NCBI GenBank assembly: GCA_016125255.1 | Contig: WGMD01000001.1 | Span: 124,001 to 188,000, forward strand | DNA from: Planctomycetota bacterium | GTDB lineage: Bacteria > Planctomycetota > Phycisphaerae > Phycisphaerales > Zrk34 | Direction: 5' to 3' | DNA: 64,000 nt | In this document: positions 41,004-49,721 of the stretch, in pieces | How the letters are laid out: each line of letters opens with the position of its first letter | How positions within the stretch are numbered: the stretch's first letter is position 1 | Position numbers and translations under genes: made by a program | Notes under the pieces: generated by a model | Told to the model about the DNA's origin: nothing | Database searches by the model: none | The model's input: only the letters and a program-made list of their open reading frames with translations

Positions 41004-42050
41004 ATGATCGGCATGACGTTGTATCCGCTGAAGTTCGAACCGATTTATCTGCCCAAGGTCTGGGGCGGGCGGTCGTTGACGGCCCTGGGGCGGTCGCTGC
41101 CGGGGAGCGCGGCCGAGGGCATTGGTGAATCATGGGAAATCGCCGACCTGCCTGGGACGAGCACCAGCGGGGCCGGCGGCGGGGCCATGCGATCCCGCGT
41201 CGCCCACGGCCCCCTCGCCGGGCGATCGCTGCATGACCTCATCCAGCAATTCGGCCCCCGCCTGCTCGGGTCCGTCCGTCCGACCGACGACGGCGACTTC
41301 CCCCTGCTCGTCAAATATCTCGACGCCCGGCAGAATCTTTCCGTGCAGGTCCATCCCAGCGAGGCCTACGCGGCGTGTCACCCCGAGGCGCATCTGAAGT
41401 GCGAAGCGTGGTACATCCTCGACGCCAAGCCCGGCGCCGTCATCTACAAGGGCGTGCGCGACGGCGTCAGTGCCGACCAGTTCCGCCGCGCCATCGCCGA
41501 CGGCTCCGTCGAGAAGCTGCTGATCCATGTGCCCGCGCGCATCGGCGATTGTCATTATCTGCCGACCGGAACGTGTCACGCCCTCGGCGCCGGCATCGTC
41601 GTCGCCGAAGTGCAGACGCCCAGCGACACGACCTTCCGCGTTTACGACTGGGGCCGCACCGGACGTGAACTGCACACCGAACCGGCGCTTCAGTGCATCA
41701 CCTTCGGCCCGGCGCACACCGCGCGCTTCGAGCCCGATACGCTCATCCAGCGCGGCACGACGACGCTCGAAACCCTCGTCCGCTGCGAACATTTCCGCAT
41801 CGAAAAAGCCCACATCCCCGCGCGCACCGATCACCCGCTCGTGATGAATCATCAGCCCGCAATCTGGATGATCCTCACCGGCTCCGGCCGCATCACGGGC
41901 GCCAGCGCCGCCGCCGAGTCCGTCCCCTTCGACCGCGGCCAGACGCTCCTCCTCCCCGCCGAAATGGACCACCCGCACGTCCACTTCACCGAGCCAACAA
42001 CCTGGCTCATCGTGACCTTCCCCGAAGCGATGAGCGATGCAATCGCGTGA
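41004..42050 (+). CDS. manA: Mannose-6-phosphate isomerase, class I
   Basis: This 348-residue type I phosphomannose isomerase of the cupin fold interconverts mannose-6-P and fructose-6-P. It starts with YPLKFEPIYLPKVWGGRSL, typical of this family. Zinc ligands are visible in VQVHPSEAYA (Gln, His), LKCEAWYIL (Glu) and TCHALGAGIVVAEVQ (His). The C-terminal stretch (HPLVMNHQPAIWMIL) is short, as in the compact Bacillus-like forms. It is monocistronic here, downstream of tRNA-Gly on the opposite strand, and supplies activated mannose for polysaccharide or lipid glycans. Confidence 0.9.
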   Translation: MIGMTLYPLKFEPIYLPKVWGGRSLTALGRSLPGSAAEGIGESWEIADLPGTSTSGAGGGAMRSRVAHGPLAGRSLHDLIQQFGPRLLGSVRPTDDGDFPLLVKYLDARQNLSVQVHPSEAYAACHPEAHLKCEAWYILDAKPGAVIYKGVRDGVSADQFRRAIADGSVEKLLIHVPARIGDCHYLPTGTCHALGAGIVVAEVQTPSDTTFRVYDWGRTGRELHTEPALQCITFGPAHTARFEPDTLIQRGTTTLETLVRCEHFRIEKAHIPARTDHPLVMNHQPAIWMILTGSGRITGASAAAESVPFDRGQTLLLPAEMDHPHVHFTEPTTWLIVTFPEAMSDAIA

Positions 42051-42098
42051 GGACGTCTTCTGCAAAGCCGCCGGGAAACGCCAGGCGCGCTTGACACA

Positions 42099-43301
42099 CT
42101 ACAACTCCACAAATTCGCTTCTTTCCAGTCCCTTGGGCACGATTCGAACTGCGCCTGTCAGTTGCCATCGCGCGAACGTTGGGCCGACGTTGATGATCAA
42201 AAGCAGCATAAAAGTCACCAGTAGCGGCAAGGTCCACGCGACAGGCCACTGCCGTATCGAGGCAATCGTCGCCAGCGCCAGTGTCGCTCCCCCGATCGCC
42301 ATCGGCACCAGCACGGCGATGTCATATTTCGGTATGAGCCACCGACCGGTCAGAAGCCGTCCCATCAGACTGATCGGCGGGCGCAGCCGGCTGCAATATC
42401 CGAAGATTCGAATGAGCGGCGGGACACCGCTCAGAAACAGACAAAACAGCCATGGCTGCGGATCGAACCACGTCGGATTCCGCACCAGCGTCATCGCCGC
42501 ATAGGTCCACAGCCCCACGAGCAGACTGATACACACGCCATCGAAATAGGAGATCACGGGCGATGGGTCGCGCAACGAGAGAAATTGAAGCGGCCAACCA
42601 AGGTAGTCGGCTCGCCGTGCAGAGATTTCAGTCACCTTGCGAAATTGACGGCCCAACTCGCGGAGTTCCTGCAAATCCCATGGGTAGTCCCACATCGTGC
42701 GGCGGATACCCATCCACGCGCCGACATGCACCAGCGCCATCGCCGCCAGCAACATGACGGACCGTTCCCAGAGCAGCGGGTAAAGCGTCAGCGACGCAAG
42801 CACCAGGTAACCCCAGACTTTGTGCCCTAGAATGAAGAATGAGATGGCCATCGTCGCCAAAAACGGAAATGTGAAAACGAGCATAATCCAAGCGGGCGGC
42901 AGTTCCGGATGGCACATCACAACGAGCGCTGTCAGTGCGGCGAGAAATATCGTGTCCGGCCATGCGAGCGTGACCGGCCCGGAAGGCAGCGGCGCGCCGA
43001 AGCGCCAAGGCGTGAGCGCAAGATATGCGTTGTAACTCGATTGAAATAGCGGATGCGGATTGACAGCACGATAAAGACCATAGATCGCGCAACACGCCAG
43101 AAGAAAGCATATTTGAGCTTTCCTGACGGCATCGAGCGAATCAAGGTCCATCGTGTCCGGCCTCGGAATGTCAACCGCGTGCTGAACGATCAGAGCAAAA
43201 ACGCGCAGCCCCCAGGGAATGAGTATGTAGATGATCGCCGCCAGCACAATCCAGTTCGTGGGCGGAAGGACCAAGCGAAATGATGACAAGAGACGCTTCA
43301 T
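42099..43301 (-). CDS. Membrane protein, ABC exporter permease candidate
   Basis: This 400-residue protein has about ten hydrophobic segments (for example NWIVLAAIIYILIPWGL, MLVFTFPFLATMAISFFIL and MAIGGATLALATIASI). No family motif stands out. It overlaps the ABC ATPase gene stop by 4 bases (ATGA) and so is very likely its membrane partner, of ABC-2 type. The substrate is unknown. The gene ends just past manA on the other strand. Confidence 0.65.
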   Translation of the reverse strand: MKRLLSSFRLVLPPTNWIVLAAIIYILIPWGLRVFALIVQHAVDIPRPDTMDLDSLDAVRKAQICFLLACCAIYGLYRAVNPHPLFQSSYNAYLALTPWRFGAPLPSGPVTLAWPDTIFLAALTALVVMCHPELPPAWIMLVFTFPFLATMAISFFILGHKVWGYLVLASLTLYPLLWERSVMLLAAMALVHVGAWMGIRRTMWDYPWDLQELRELGRQFRKVTEISARRADYLGWPLQFLSLRDPSPVISYFDGVCISLLVGLWTYAAMTLVRNPTWFDPQPWLFCLFLSGVPPLIRIFGYCSRLRPPISLMGRLLTGRWLIPKYDIAVLVPMAIGGATLALATIASIRQWPVAWTLPLLVTFMLLLIINVGPTFARWQLTGAVRIVPKGLERSEFVEL

Positions 43302-44071
43302 GACATGGGCCTCCGAAAGTAGGCATCAATGTTCTGAAGCGTCTGCGGATGGATGAGCCGCTCCAGCACATTCGCCAGCGTTTCACCCGGCGACTGCCGC
43401 AGCCGGTCAATCGTGTCATATGCGAGCAGGTGTCCGTCGCGCAGCACCGCGACGCGGCTCGCCAGCGCTTCGGCGATCTCCGGGAGTTGGGTCGCCATGA
43501 CGATGGTGACGTGACCATTCTGTGCAAGCTGTTGAAGTACGCGGCGGAGGGCGAGGATGCCTGATGGATCGAGCCCACCAGTGAACGGTTCGTCGAGCAG
43601 CAGAACCGGCGCTTCGGTGACGAGCGCCCCGGCGATGGCGAGCTTCTTCTTTTGCCCGTTGGAGTAGCTACGGATGGGCGCGTCGCCGTTACCGTCGAGG
43701 TGAAAGAGCTTGAGCAGGCGGTCGACGTGATCCATCAGCGCTTCGTCTTCGATCCCATAGAGCTTGCCGACGCTGACGAGAAACTCCCGGCCGGTGCGGT
43801 TAGCGGGAAGCCAGGGATGATCGGGCAGATAGACGACGCTGCGACGGATCGCCAGCTCGTCATCGACGCAGGCGCGGCGGACGCGACCGTCGATGACCAC
43901 GCGCCCCTTCTGCGGCCAGAGGACGCCGGCCATGACGGCGAGCGTCGTGCTCTTGCCCATGCCGTTGGGTCCCATCAGCGCGACAAGTTCGCCGCGCTCG
44001 ACGGTTAAACTCAGATCGCGCAGGACGGGGCGGACGCCATAGTGTTGCGTGATGTGTTCGAGCTTGATCAT
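43298..44071 (-). CDS. ABC transporter ATP-binding protein
   Basis: This 257-residue ABC ATPase has Walker [12 protein letters not shown] (about 33-43), Q-loop near [13 protein letters not shown], signature [13 protein letters not shown], Walker [15 protein letters not shown] and the switch His replaced by Gln in VMATQLPEI. Small single-domain ATPases of this kind pair with ABC-2 permeases in export or resistance. It is first in a two-gene operon with the membrane protein. The Met-Gly in GMGKST and the Gln switch residue are slightly unusual but do not argue against ATP binding. Confidence 0.88.
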   Translation of the reverse strand: MIKLEHITQHYGVRPVLRDLSLTVERGELVALMGPNGMGKSTTLAVMAGVLWPQKGRVVIDGRVRRACVDDELAIRRSVVYLPDHPWLPANRTGREFLVSVGKLYGIEDEALMDHVDRLLKLFHLDGNGDAPIRSYSNGQKKKLAIAGALVTEAPVLLLDEPFTGGLDPSGILALRRVLQQLAQNGHVTIVMATQLPEIAEALASRVAVLRDGHLLAYDTIDRLRQSPGETLANVLERLIHPQTLQNIDAYFRRPMS

Positions 44072-44206
44072 GTGAGGCCTCCGGGAATCGAATCATCATA
44101 ATCGCAGACCCATTGGCGAATCCGGCAAGGGGCGGCGAAGCCGTGGCGAATCCGCCAGTATGGCGTTAGCATGAGGTTCTGAATTCCTTTATACGGAGTG
44201 CCATTC

Positions 44207-45346
44207 ATGCGTGATGCGCGCGTAGACAAGCTTGCGGCGGTTTTGATCGAGTATTCCACGCGGGTCAAGGCCGGCGATGTGGTGCGGCTGACGGGTGATC
44301 CCGTGGCGATGCCGCTGCTGGAGGCGATCTACGAGCGGCTCATCAAGGCGGGGGCGCATGTGTTGCCGCGCATCAATCCGCATGTGTTCAGCGAATACTT
44401 CTATGAGCACGCCGGCGAGGCGCAGCTCAAGTATGTCTCGCCGCTGCATATCGAAGAGGTCAAGACGATCGATGTGAGCATCGGACTGTGGGCGGAGTCC
44501 AACACGAAAGCGATGACCAATGCGGACCCGCGCAAGCAAGGCATGGCGTCCAGCGCCCGCAAGGGGCTATGGTCTATCTTCATGGACCGCGCGGCCAAGG
44601 GCGAGCTGCGATGGGTCGGCACGCAGTATCCGACCGATGCCAGCGCGCAGGACGCCGAGATGAGTCTGCGCGAATATGAAGACTTCGTGTTCAAGGCGGG
44701 GCTTTTGCATCTGCCGGACCCGGTGGCGGCGTGGCGCGAAGTCGAGGAGCGGCAGCAGCGCGTCGTCGATTATCTGACCGGCAAGAAGCATCTGCACTTC
44801 ACCGCCGCCAATGGGACGGACATTCACGTCGATGTCGAAGGCATGACGTGGATCAACTGCGCGGGCAAGGAGAACTTCCCGGACGGCGAAGTCTTCACCG
44901 GGCCGAATCTCAAGGCGGCGGACGGCGGGGTCAATGGTCGCGTCAAGTACAGCTTCCCGGCCGTGCACATGGGGCGCGAAGTGCACGATATCGAGTTCAT
45001 CTTCGAGAAGGGCAAAGTCGTCGACGCCCGCGCGTCCAAGAACGAGAAGTTCCTCCACGAGATGCTCGATCAGGACGCCGGGGCGCGCTACCTGGGCGAA
45101 GTCGCGATCGGCACCAATTATCAGATCACGCGTTACACGAAGAACACGCTCTTCGACGAAAAAATCGGCGGAACGTTCCACATGGCCGTCGGAGCCGGCT
45201 ACCCCGAATCGGGCAACACCAACGAGTCGGGCCTGCACTGGGACATGGTCGTCGACCTGCGCCAGGGCGGCGAAATCAAAGTCGACGGCGAAACGATCGG
45301 CCGTGACGGACGATTCGTCTTCGACGGCTGGCCGGGGAATGCGTGA
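44207..45346 (+). CDS. M29-family aminopeptidase
   Basis: This 379-residue metallo-aminopeptidase is of the thermophilic AmpS/aminopeptidase T family. It starts RVDKLAAVLIEYSTRVKAGD. Ligand-bearing motifs of the family are seen: GKENFPDGEVFTGP (Glu), LHEMLDQDAGARYLGEVAIG (Glu), HMAVGAGYPESGN (His, Tyr) and GLHWDMVVDL (His, Asp). Two metal ions, usually Zn or Co, are expected. The ATG at 44207 has GGAG 8 bases upstream; a GTG at 44198 is rejected because it would overlap that RBS. It cleaves N-terminal residues from peptides in the cytoplasm. Confidence 0.9.
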   Translation: MRDARVDKLAAVLIEYSTRVKAGDVVRLTGDPVAMPLLEAIYERLIKAGAHVLPRINPHVFSEYFYEHAGEAQLKYVSPLHIEEVKTIDVSIGLWAESNTKAMTNADPRKQGMASSARKGLWSIFMDRAAKGELRWVGTQYPTDASAQDAEMSLREYEDFVFKAGLLHLPDPVAAWREVEERQQRVVDYLTGKKHLHFTAANGTDIHVDVEGMTWINCAGKENFPDGEVFTGPNLKAADGGVNGRVKYSFPAVHMGREVHDIEFIFEKGKVVDARASKNEKFLHEMLDQDAGARYLGEVAIGTNYQITRYTKNTLFDEKIGGTFHMAVGAGYPESGNTNESGLHWDMVVDLRQGGEIKVDGETIGRDGRFVFDGWPGNA

Positions 45347-45393
45347 TCAACATCGAACGTCTCATCATCGCCCATCGGATATCATGATGAGCG

Positions 45394-46623
45394 ATGGTCA
45401 ACTTCGACCCACAGTTCATGTTCGCCTCCGCAATCAGCGATGAGGAGGAGACGATCGAGGCGGTTGACGAAGCGCTGAGCGCGGTTGTTGAAGCACTCGG
45501 CGGGGGCACGGCGGATATGGTCATCGTGTTCGCCACGCCGCATCATCGCAAGGCGATGCCCTATGTCGCTCAGCAGATCGCCAGGCGACTCAAGCCGCGC
45601 GTGACGCTGGGGGCGACGGCGGCGGGCGTCATCGGGTCGGGCTACGAACTGGAGACGCGATCGGGCTTGTCGATTCTCGCCGGGCGGCTGGGCGGGGCGA
45701 AGCTGCACGCCTTCTCGCATCAGAATTTCGATTGGCCGGATGTGAAATCGGACCCGCAGGCGTTGCGGGAGGCGCTCGTCGGCGTGGAGCATGACGAGTC
45801 GGAGCCGGTGCGGGCGCTGCTGCTGTTCGCCGATCCGTTCTCGACGCCGCTGGTGCGATTCATGCCGGCGGTCAACGGCGCGATGCCGGGCGTGCCGATG
45901 ATCGGCGGGATCGCCAGCGGTGGCAACGCGGCGGGCGAGAACCGGCTGATCCTCAACGAGCAGGTGTTCACGGAAGGCGCCGTCGGCGTGGCGATCACCG
46001 GGCCGGTGCATGTCGACACGATCGTCAGTCAGGGCTGCCGCCCGATCGGCGAGCCGTGGATCATCACCAAGGCGCACAAGAATCTGATTCAGGAGATCGG
46101 TCGCCGGCCGACGCTTCAAGTGATCCAGTCCACCGCCGACACCGCCGACGATTCGGACCGCGACCTGTTGCGGCACGGCGTCTTCGTCGGCCGCGTCATC
46201 AACGAGTACAAGGACCGCTTCGGGCGCGGCGATTTTCTGATCCGCAACATCATCGGCGCCGACCGCGATGCGGGCTTCATCGCCGTCAGCGACTTCGTCC
46301 GCGTCGGACAGACGATTCAGTTCCATGTGCGCGACCGGCGCACGGCTGAGGAGGATCTGCGCCTGCTGCTTCAGACGCAGCTCTTGCACGGACCGGCGGC
46401 GGGCGTCCTGCTGTGCACATGCAACGGGCGCGGCTCGCATCTGTTTGATCAGCCGAACACCGAATCGAAAATCATCCGTGAGGCGATGGGCGAGGTGCCG
46501 ATGGCCGGTTTCTTCGCCGCCGGCGAGATCGGGCCGATCGGACAGACGAATTTCCTGCATGGTTACACGGCCTCGATGGCCGTTTTCCGCCCGCTCGAAG
46601 CGGAGGATGCGCCGGCGGATTGA
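45394..46623 (+). CDS. FIST-domain signal-sensing protein
   Basis: This 409-residue protein has both FIST N (about 1-195; ADMVIVFATPHHRKAM, VTLGATAAGVIGSGYE) and FIST C (about 215-390; RDLLRHGVFVGRVINEYKD, GVLLCTCNGRGSHLF) domains. FIST proteins are proposed sensors of small ligands, maybe amino acids, in signal transduction. Here no kinase, GGDEF or chemotaxis domain is attached and none is adjacent. It follows the aminopeptidase gene by 47 bp, and a link through released amino acids is a speculation. Confidence 0.85.
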   Translation: MVNFDPQFMFASAISDEEETIEAVDEALSAVVEALGGGTADMVIVFATPHHRKAMPYVAQQIARRLKPRVTLGATAAGVIGSGYELETRSGLSILAGRLGGAKLHAFSHQNFDWPDVKSDPQALREALVGVEHDESEPVRALLLFADPFSTPLVRFMPAVNGAMPGVPMIGGIASGGNAAGENRLILNEQVFTEGAVGVAITGPVHVDTIVSQGCRPIGEPWIITKAHKNLIQEIGRRPTLQVIQSTADTADDSDRDLLRHGVFVGRVINEYKDRFGRGDFLIRNIIGADRDAGFIAVSDFVRVGQTIQFHVRDRRTAEEDLRLLLQTQLLHGPAAGVLLCTCNGRGSHLFDQPNTESKIIREAMGEVPMAGFFAAGEIGPIGQTNFLHGYTASMAVFRPLEAEDAPAD

Positions 46624-46726
46624 TCAGCACTGCGAATCCGGGATTTTTTGCACCGTCGCCCGATGCGGCTGGTAAAATGAGACGTTGTGAATCACCTCTC
46701 TCATTGCATCCAAGGAGCAAGACGCC

Positions 46727-47179
46727 ATGACGAAGAACGGTCATCGCTGGGTTGTCGCCGCCGATGCGAACGGAGCCCGACTGCTTGAGTATTCGTTGGT
46801 GCACGGCGGGCGGCGGCATATGGACGAGCGAAACGCCATCGAGAATCACGAAGAGCCACACCAGCACAATCGCCCCTCGCCGCTGGCGGGCAAGGACGGA
46901 CATTCGTACGCTTCGCGCGGACACGAGACCGAAGAGATGATGCGGCGTTATGCGCGGACGTTGACGGATTGGCTGCGGCAGCAGGTGCATATGCATCACA
47001 TCGAACAATTGACGCTCTTCGCCCCGCCGCGCCTGCTGGGCGTGCTCCGGCAGACCTGGACCAACGGCCTGTCCGGCCGCATCGAATCACACGAGGCGGA
47101 CCTCAACCACATCGCCGTCGCCGAACTCGCCAACCATCCCGCGGTCTGCAAGCACGTCAAACCCGTGCCGCTTGCCTGA
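46727..47179 (+). CDS. Host attachment protein/baeRF family
   Basis: This is a 150-residue protein. It starts RWVVAADANGARLLEYSLV and holds HMHHIEQLTLFAPPRLLGVL, then ESHEADLNHIAVAEL. This is the bacterial eRF1-like (baeRF) family, called host attachment protein after an Agrobacterium member. The fold resembles the central domain of eRF1, and a ribosome-related role is proposed for the family. AAGGAG stands 8 bases before the ATG. It is a single-gene unit here. Confidence 0.8.
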   Translation: MTKNGHRWVVAADANGARLLEYSLVHGGRRHMDERNAIENHEEPHQHNRPSPLAGKDGHSYASRGHETEEMMRRYARTLTDWLRQQVHMHHIEQLTLFAPPRLLGVLRQTWTNGLSGRIESHEADLNHIAVAELANHPAVCKHVKPVPLA

Positions 47180-47226
47180 TTCGATTTCAACCACCGCGAC
47201 TCAAATGGTCGCGCGTTCGGACATGA

Positions 47227-48354
47227 TCAAGCGGAAGCCACGAGCGCCGGTTGCTGCTGATGCAGGAACCAGCGTTCGATGACGATGCGCTTGTTGAACC
47301 AGCGCGTGCCCATGAGCGTCTGGGCGAGACTGCGCAGCGTGCTGGCAGGGAGCCAGGCCGAGGCGTCGCCGCGGCGCGGCTTGCCGAAGCGGGCGAGCAT
47401 GCGATTGCTGTATTGATCGAGGGCTTCAGGCGCGTCGACGCCGAATTGTGCGACGCACTGTGCGGCGATGATGCCCGACTCGACGGCGGGACGGATGCCC
47501 TCGCCGCTCTGCGGATACGCCAGGCCGACGGCGTCGCCGATGAGCATGACGCCGGTGTCGACGAGCTTGGGCACGTGTCGCTCGTAGAGCTGATAGGCGT
47601 GCCCGTGAAATCGGCCGGGCATGTCGAAGCCGATGCGCCCGGTGTCGCGGAGGAATCGGACGAAAGCTTCCATGTGCGTCGGCATCGACTTGGCGTCCGC
47701 GCGGCCGAGGCCGATGTTCAGGTAATCGCCCTTGCGGAAGCACCAGCCGTATCCCGCCAGATCCTCGCAGAAATACAGCTCCGGCGTGCTCGCTTCGATC
47801 TCGCACGCCGCATGATGCTCCGCCGTCATCGGGAATTCGATTTCCTGCGCCGCGATGACCGTGCTCGCCGGATTCGATCGCGCGCCGAGTCTGCGCGCCA
47901 CCGGGCAGCCGTGTCCGCCGGCCCCGATGAGCAGCTTCGCCCGCACTTCGCCGTTGACGGCCCATGTGTCGCCGTCGCGCTCGATGCTCGTCACCGACTC
48001 GCCCAAGTGCAGATTCGCTCCGCAACGCGTCAACAGATACGTGTCGAACTCGCAGCGGCGGATGCCGTAGCTGACGGGTTCGTCGTACGTGGTGTGCACG
48101 AGTTTGCCGCCGATGAGGCCGGTGCGGAAAGCGGTGATGGGCTCAAGCACGCGAGCGCCGCCCGAGGTGTAGTCCGCCAGGTCCATGTCCAGCGTGCGCA
48201 TCACCTGCGGCGTAACCCACCCCGCGCAAACCTTGTCGCGCGGAAAAGTCTTCTTGTCCATCACGATGACACGCAGCCCCGCCTTCACCAGATGCCTCGC
48301 GCAGCTCGAACCCGCCGGCCCGCCGCCCACGATCAATACATCGCAATCGGTCAT
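47227..48354 (-). CDS. Geranylgeranyl-reductase-family FAD oxidoreductase
   Basis: This 375-residue flavoprotein starts DVLIVGGGPAGSSCARHLVKAG, the FAD-binding motif, followed by KVCAGWVTPQ as in geranylgeranyl reductases. The second FAD motif, TGVMLIGDAVGLAYPQSGEGI, is well conserved. Such enzymes reduce isoprenoid or other lipid double bonds or act as halogenase-like monooxygenases. It is 3 bp downstream of the cyclopropane synthase gene on the same strand, so it probably acts on the same membrane lipid class. Confidence 0.85.
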   Translation of the reverse strand: MTDCDVLIVGGGPAGSSCARHLVKAGLRVIVMDKKTFPRDKVCAGWVTPQVMRTLDMDLADYTSGGARVLEPITAFRTGLIGGKLVHTTYDEPVSYGIRRCEFDTYLLTRCGANLHLGESVTSIERDGDTWAVNGEVRAKLLIGAGGHGCPVARRLGARSNPASTVIAAQEIEFPMTAEHHAACEIEASTPELYFCEDLAGYGWCFRKGDYLNIGLGRADAKSMPTHMEAFVRFLRDTGRIGFDMPGRFHGHAYQLYERHVPKLVDTGVMLIGDAVGLAYPQSGEGIRPAVESGIIAAQCVAQFGVDAPEALDQYSNRMLARFGKPRRGDASAWLPASTLRSLAQTLMGTRWFNKRIVIERWFLHQQQPALVASA

Positions 48355-48357
48355 GGA

Positions 48358-49611
48358 TCACTTCCCGCTCGGCTTGTATAGATGCTCGCGCGTCATCGGC
48401 ACGTGATTGTCCCGCCCGCGGGCGAACACCACCTGAAATAGCTGCAAGTCGCCCACGGCGAAAGCCGCAATCGACCCGCATAGATACAGCCGCCACATCC
48501 GCACGAACGTCTCGTCATACATCCCCCGCACCGTCTCGACATGCTGTTCATACCGCTCGTGCCAGTGCCGCAGCGTCCGCGCGTAATGCAGCCGCAGATT
48601 CTCGACGTCCAGCACCGAAAAATCCCGCGGCTCGAAAATCGACATCATCTGCTTGAGCGACGGCGGACACGCCCCCGGAAATATCCGCTTGGTGATCCAT
48701 GCATCCAGCGGGGCGGCGTAGTTGCGGCCGATCGTATGAATCAGCCCGCGACCGTTGGGCTTGAGGCACCCGTCAATCACCTCGCCGAGCTGGCGGTAGT
48801 TGTCGATGCCGACGTGTTCGAGCATGCCCACGGAGACGAAGGCGTCGCATCGACCCTCGATGTTCCGCCAGTCGTCTTCGACGAAGGTCACACGATCCGA
48901 AAGCCCGCGCTTCTCGGCTTTTTCGCGGGCGAAGCGCACCTGTTCGCGCGAGATGTTCAACGCCCGAACCTTCACGCCGTAGTGCTCGGCCATGTGCATC
49001 GCCAATCCGCCCCAACCGCACCCCGCTTCGATCACTTCGTCGCCCGGATGCAGTTGCAGCTTGCGGCAGACATGGTCCATCTTCGCGATCTGCGCCGCTT
49101 CGACCGACATGCCCGGGTGGGCGTAGTAGGCGCAGGTGTAAAGCATCCGCTCATCGAGCCAGAGCTTGTAGAAGTCGTTGCCGATGTCGTAGTGATGATG
49201 AATGTGGCGGCGCGAGCCGGCCAGACTGTTGCGCGAAAGCCAGTGGCGAATCGCCGCGATGCGCTTCTTGCCGAGCCGGCTCCAGTCCGTCGACCCGATC
49301 GCGCGCGAAATCGCGCAAAGCAACTCCGTCAGATCGCCGTCAACGTCGAGGCGCCCGTGCGAATAAAGCTCGCAGAACTGATACGTCGGATCGTACAGAA
49401 GCTTCAACATCGCCCCGCGATCGCGCAGCATGATCCGCGCGACCGGCGTCGTGTCCTCCGGCCCAATCGCCGCGCCGTTGGGCAGGACAATCGCGATCGG
49501 CGGATTGCCCGCCGCCTTGAGCAGCCGCCGGATCAACCATCGCTCCATGCGCCCCTTGACGGAACGATCAAGCGATCCCGATTCGACATTGTCGGCAACG
49601 AAATCTTTCAT
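48358..49611 (-). CDS. cfa: Cyclopropane-fatty-acyl-phospholipid synthase
   Basis: This 417-residue enzyme of the CFA synthase family transfers a methylene from SAM to unsaturated acyl chains of phospholipids. Motifs are HHHYDIGNDFYKLWLD, YTCAYYAHPGMSVEAAQ, EAGCGWGGLAMHMA (SAM binding) and SVGMLEHVGIDNYR. The ATG at 49611 gives MKDFVADNVES; GGGG lies about 10 bases upstream. It forms an operon with the geranylgeranyl-reductase-like gene. Together they suggest modification of membrane lipids, such as methylated or saturated chains. Confidence 0.92.
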   Translation of the reverse strand: MKDFVADNVESGSLDRSVKGRMERWLIRRLLKAAGNPPIAIVLPNGAAIGPEDTTPVARIMLRDRGAMLKLLYDPTYQFCELYSHGRLDVDGDLTELLCAISRAIGSTDWSRLGKKRIAAIRHWLSRNSLAGSRRHIHHHYDIGNDFYKLWLDERMLYTCAYYAHPGMSVEAAQIAKMDHVCRKLQLHPGDEVIEAGCGWGGLAMHMAEHYGVKVRALNISREQVRFAREKAEKRGLSDRVTFVEDDWRNIEGRCDAFVSVGMLEHVGIDNYRQLGEVIDGCLKPNGRGLIHTIGRNYAAPLDAWITKRIFPGACPPSLKQMMSIFEPRDFSVLDVENLRLHYARTLRHWHERYEQHVETVRGMYDETFVRMWRLYLCGSIAAFAVGDLQLFQVVFARGRDNHVPMTREHLYKPSGK

Positions 49612-49721
49612 GTGCGTACATCCCCAGCACCAATTCCCGCGGAACCAGACCCACCTGACAACCAAAAATTATAAGGCGGGCCTGGCGGGAAGTGAATACG
49701 AATTTCCCTGATCCGCCTCCG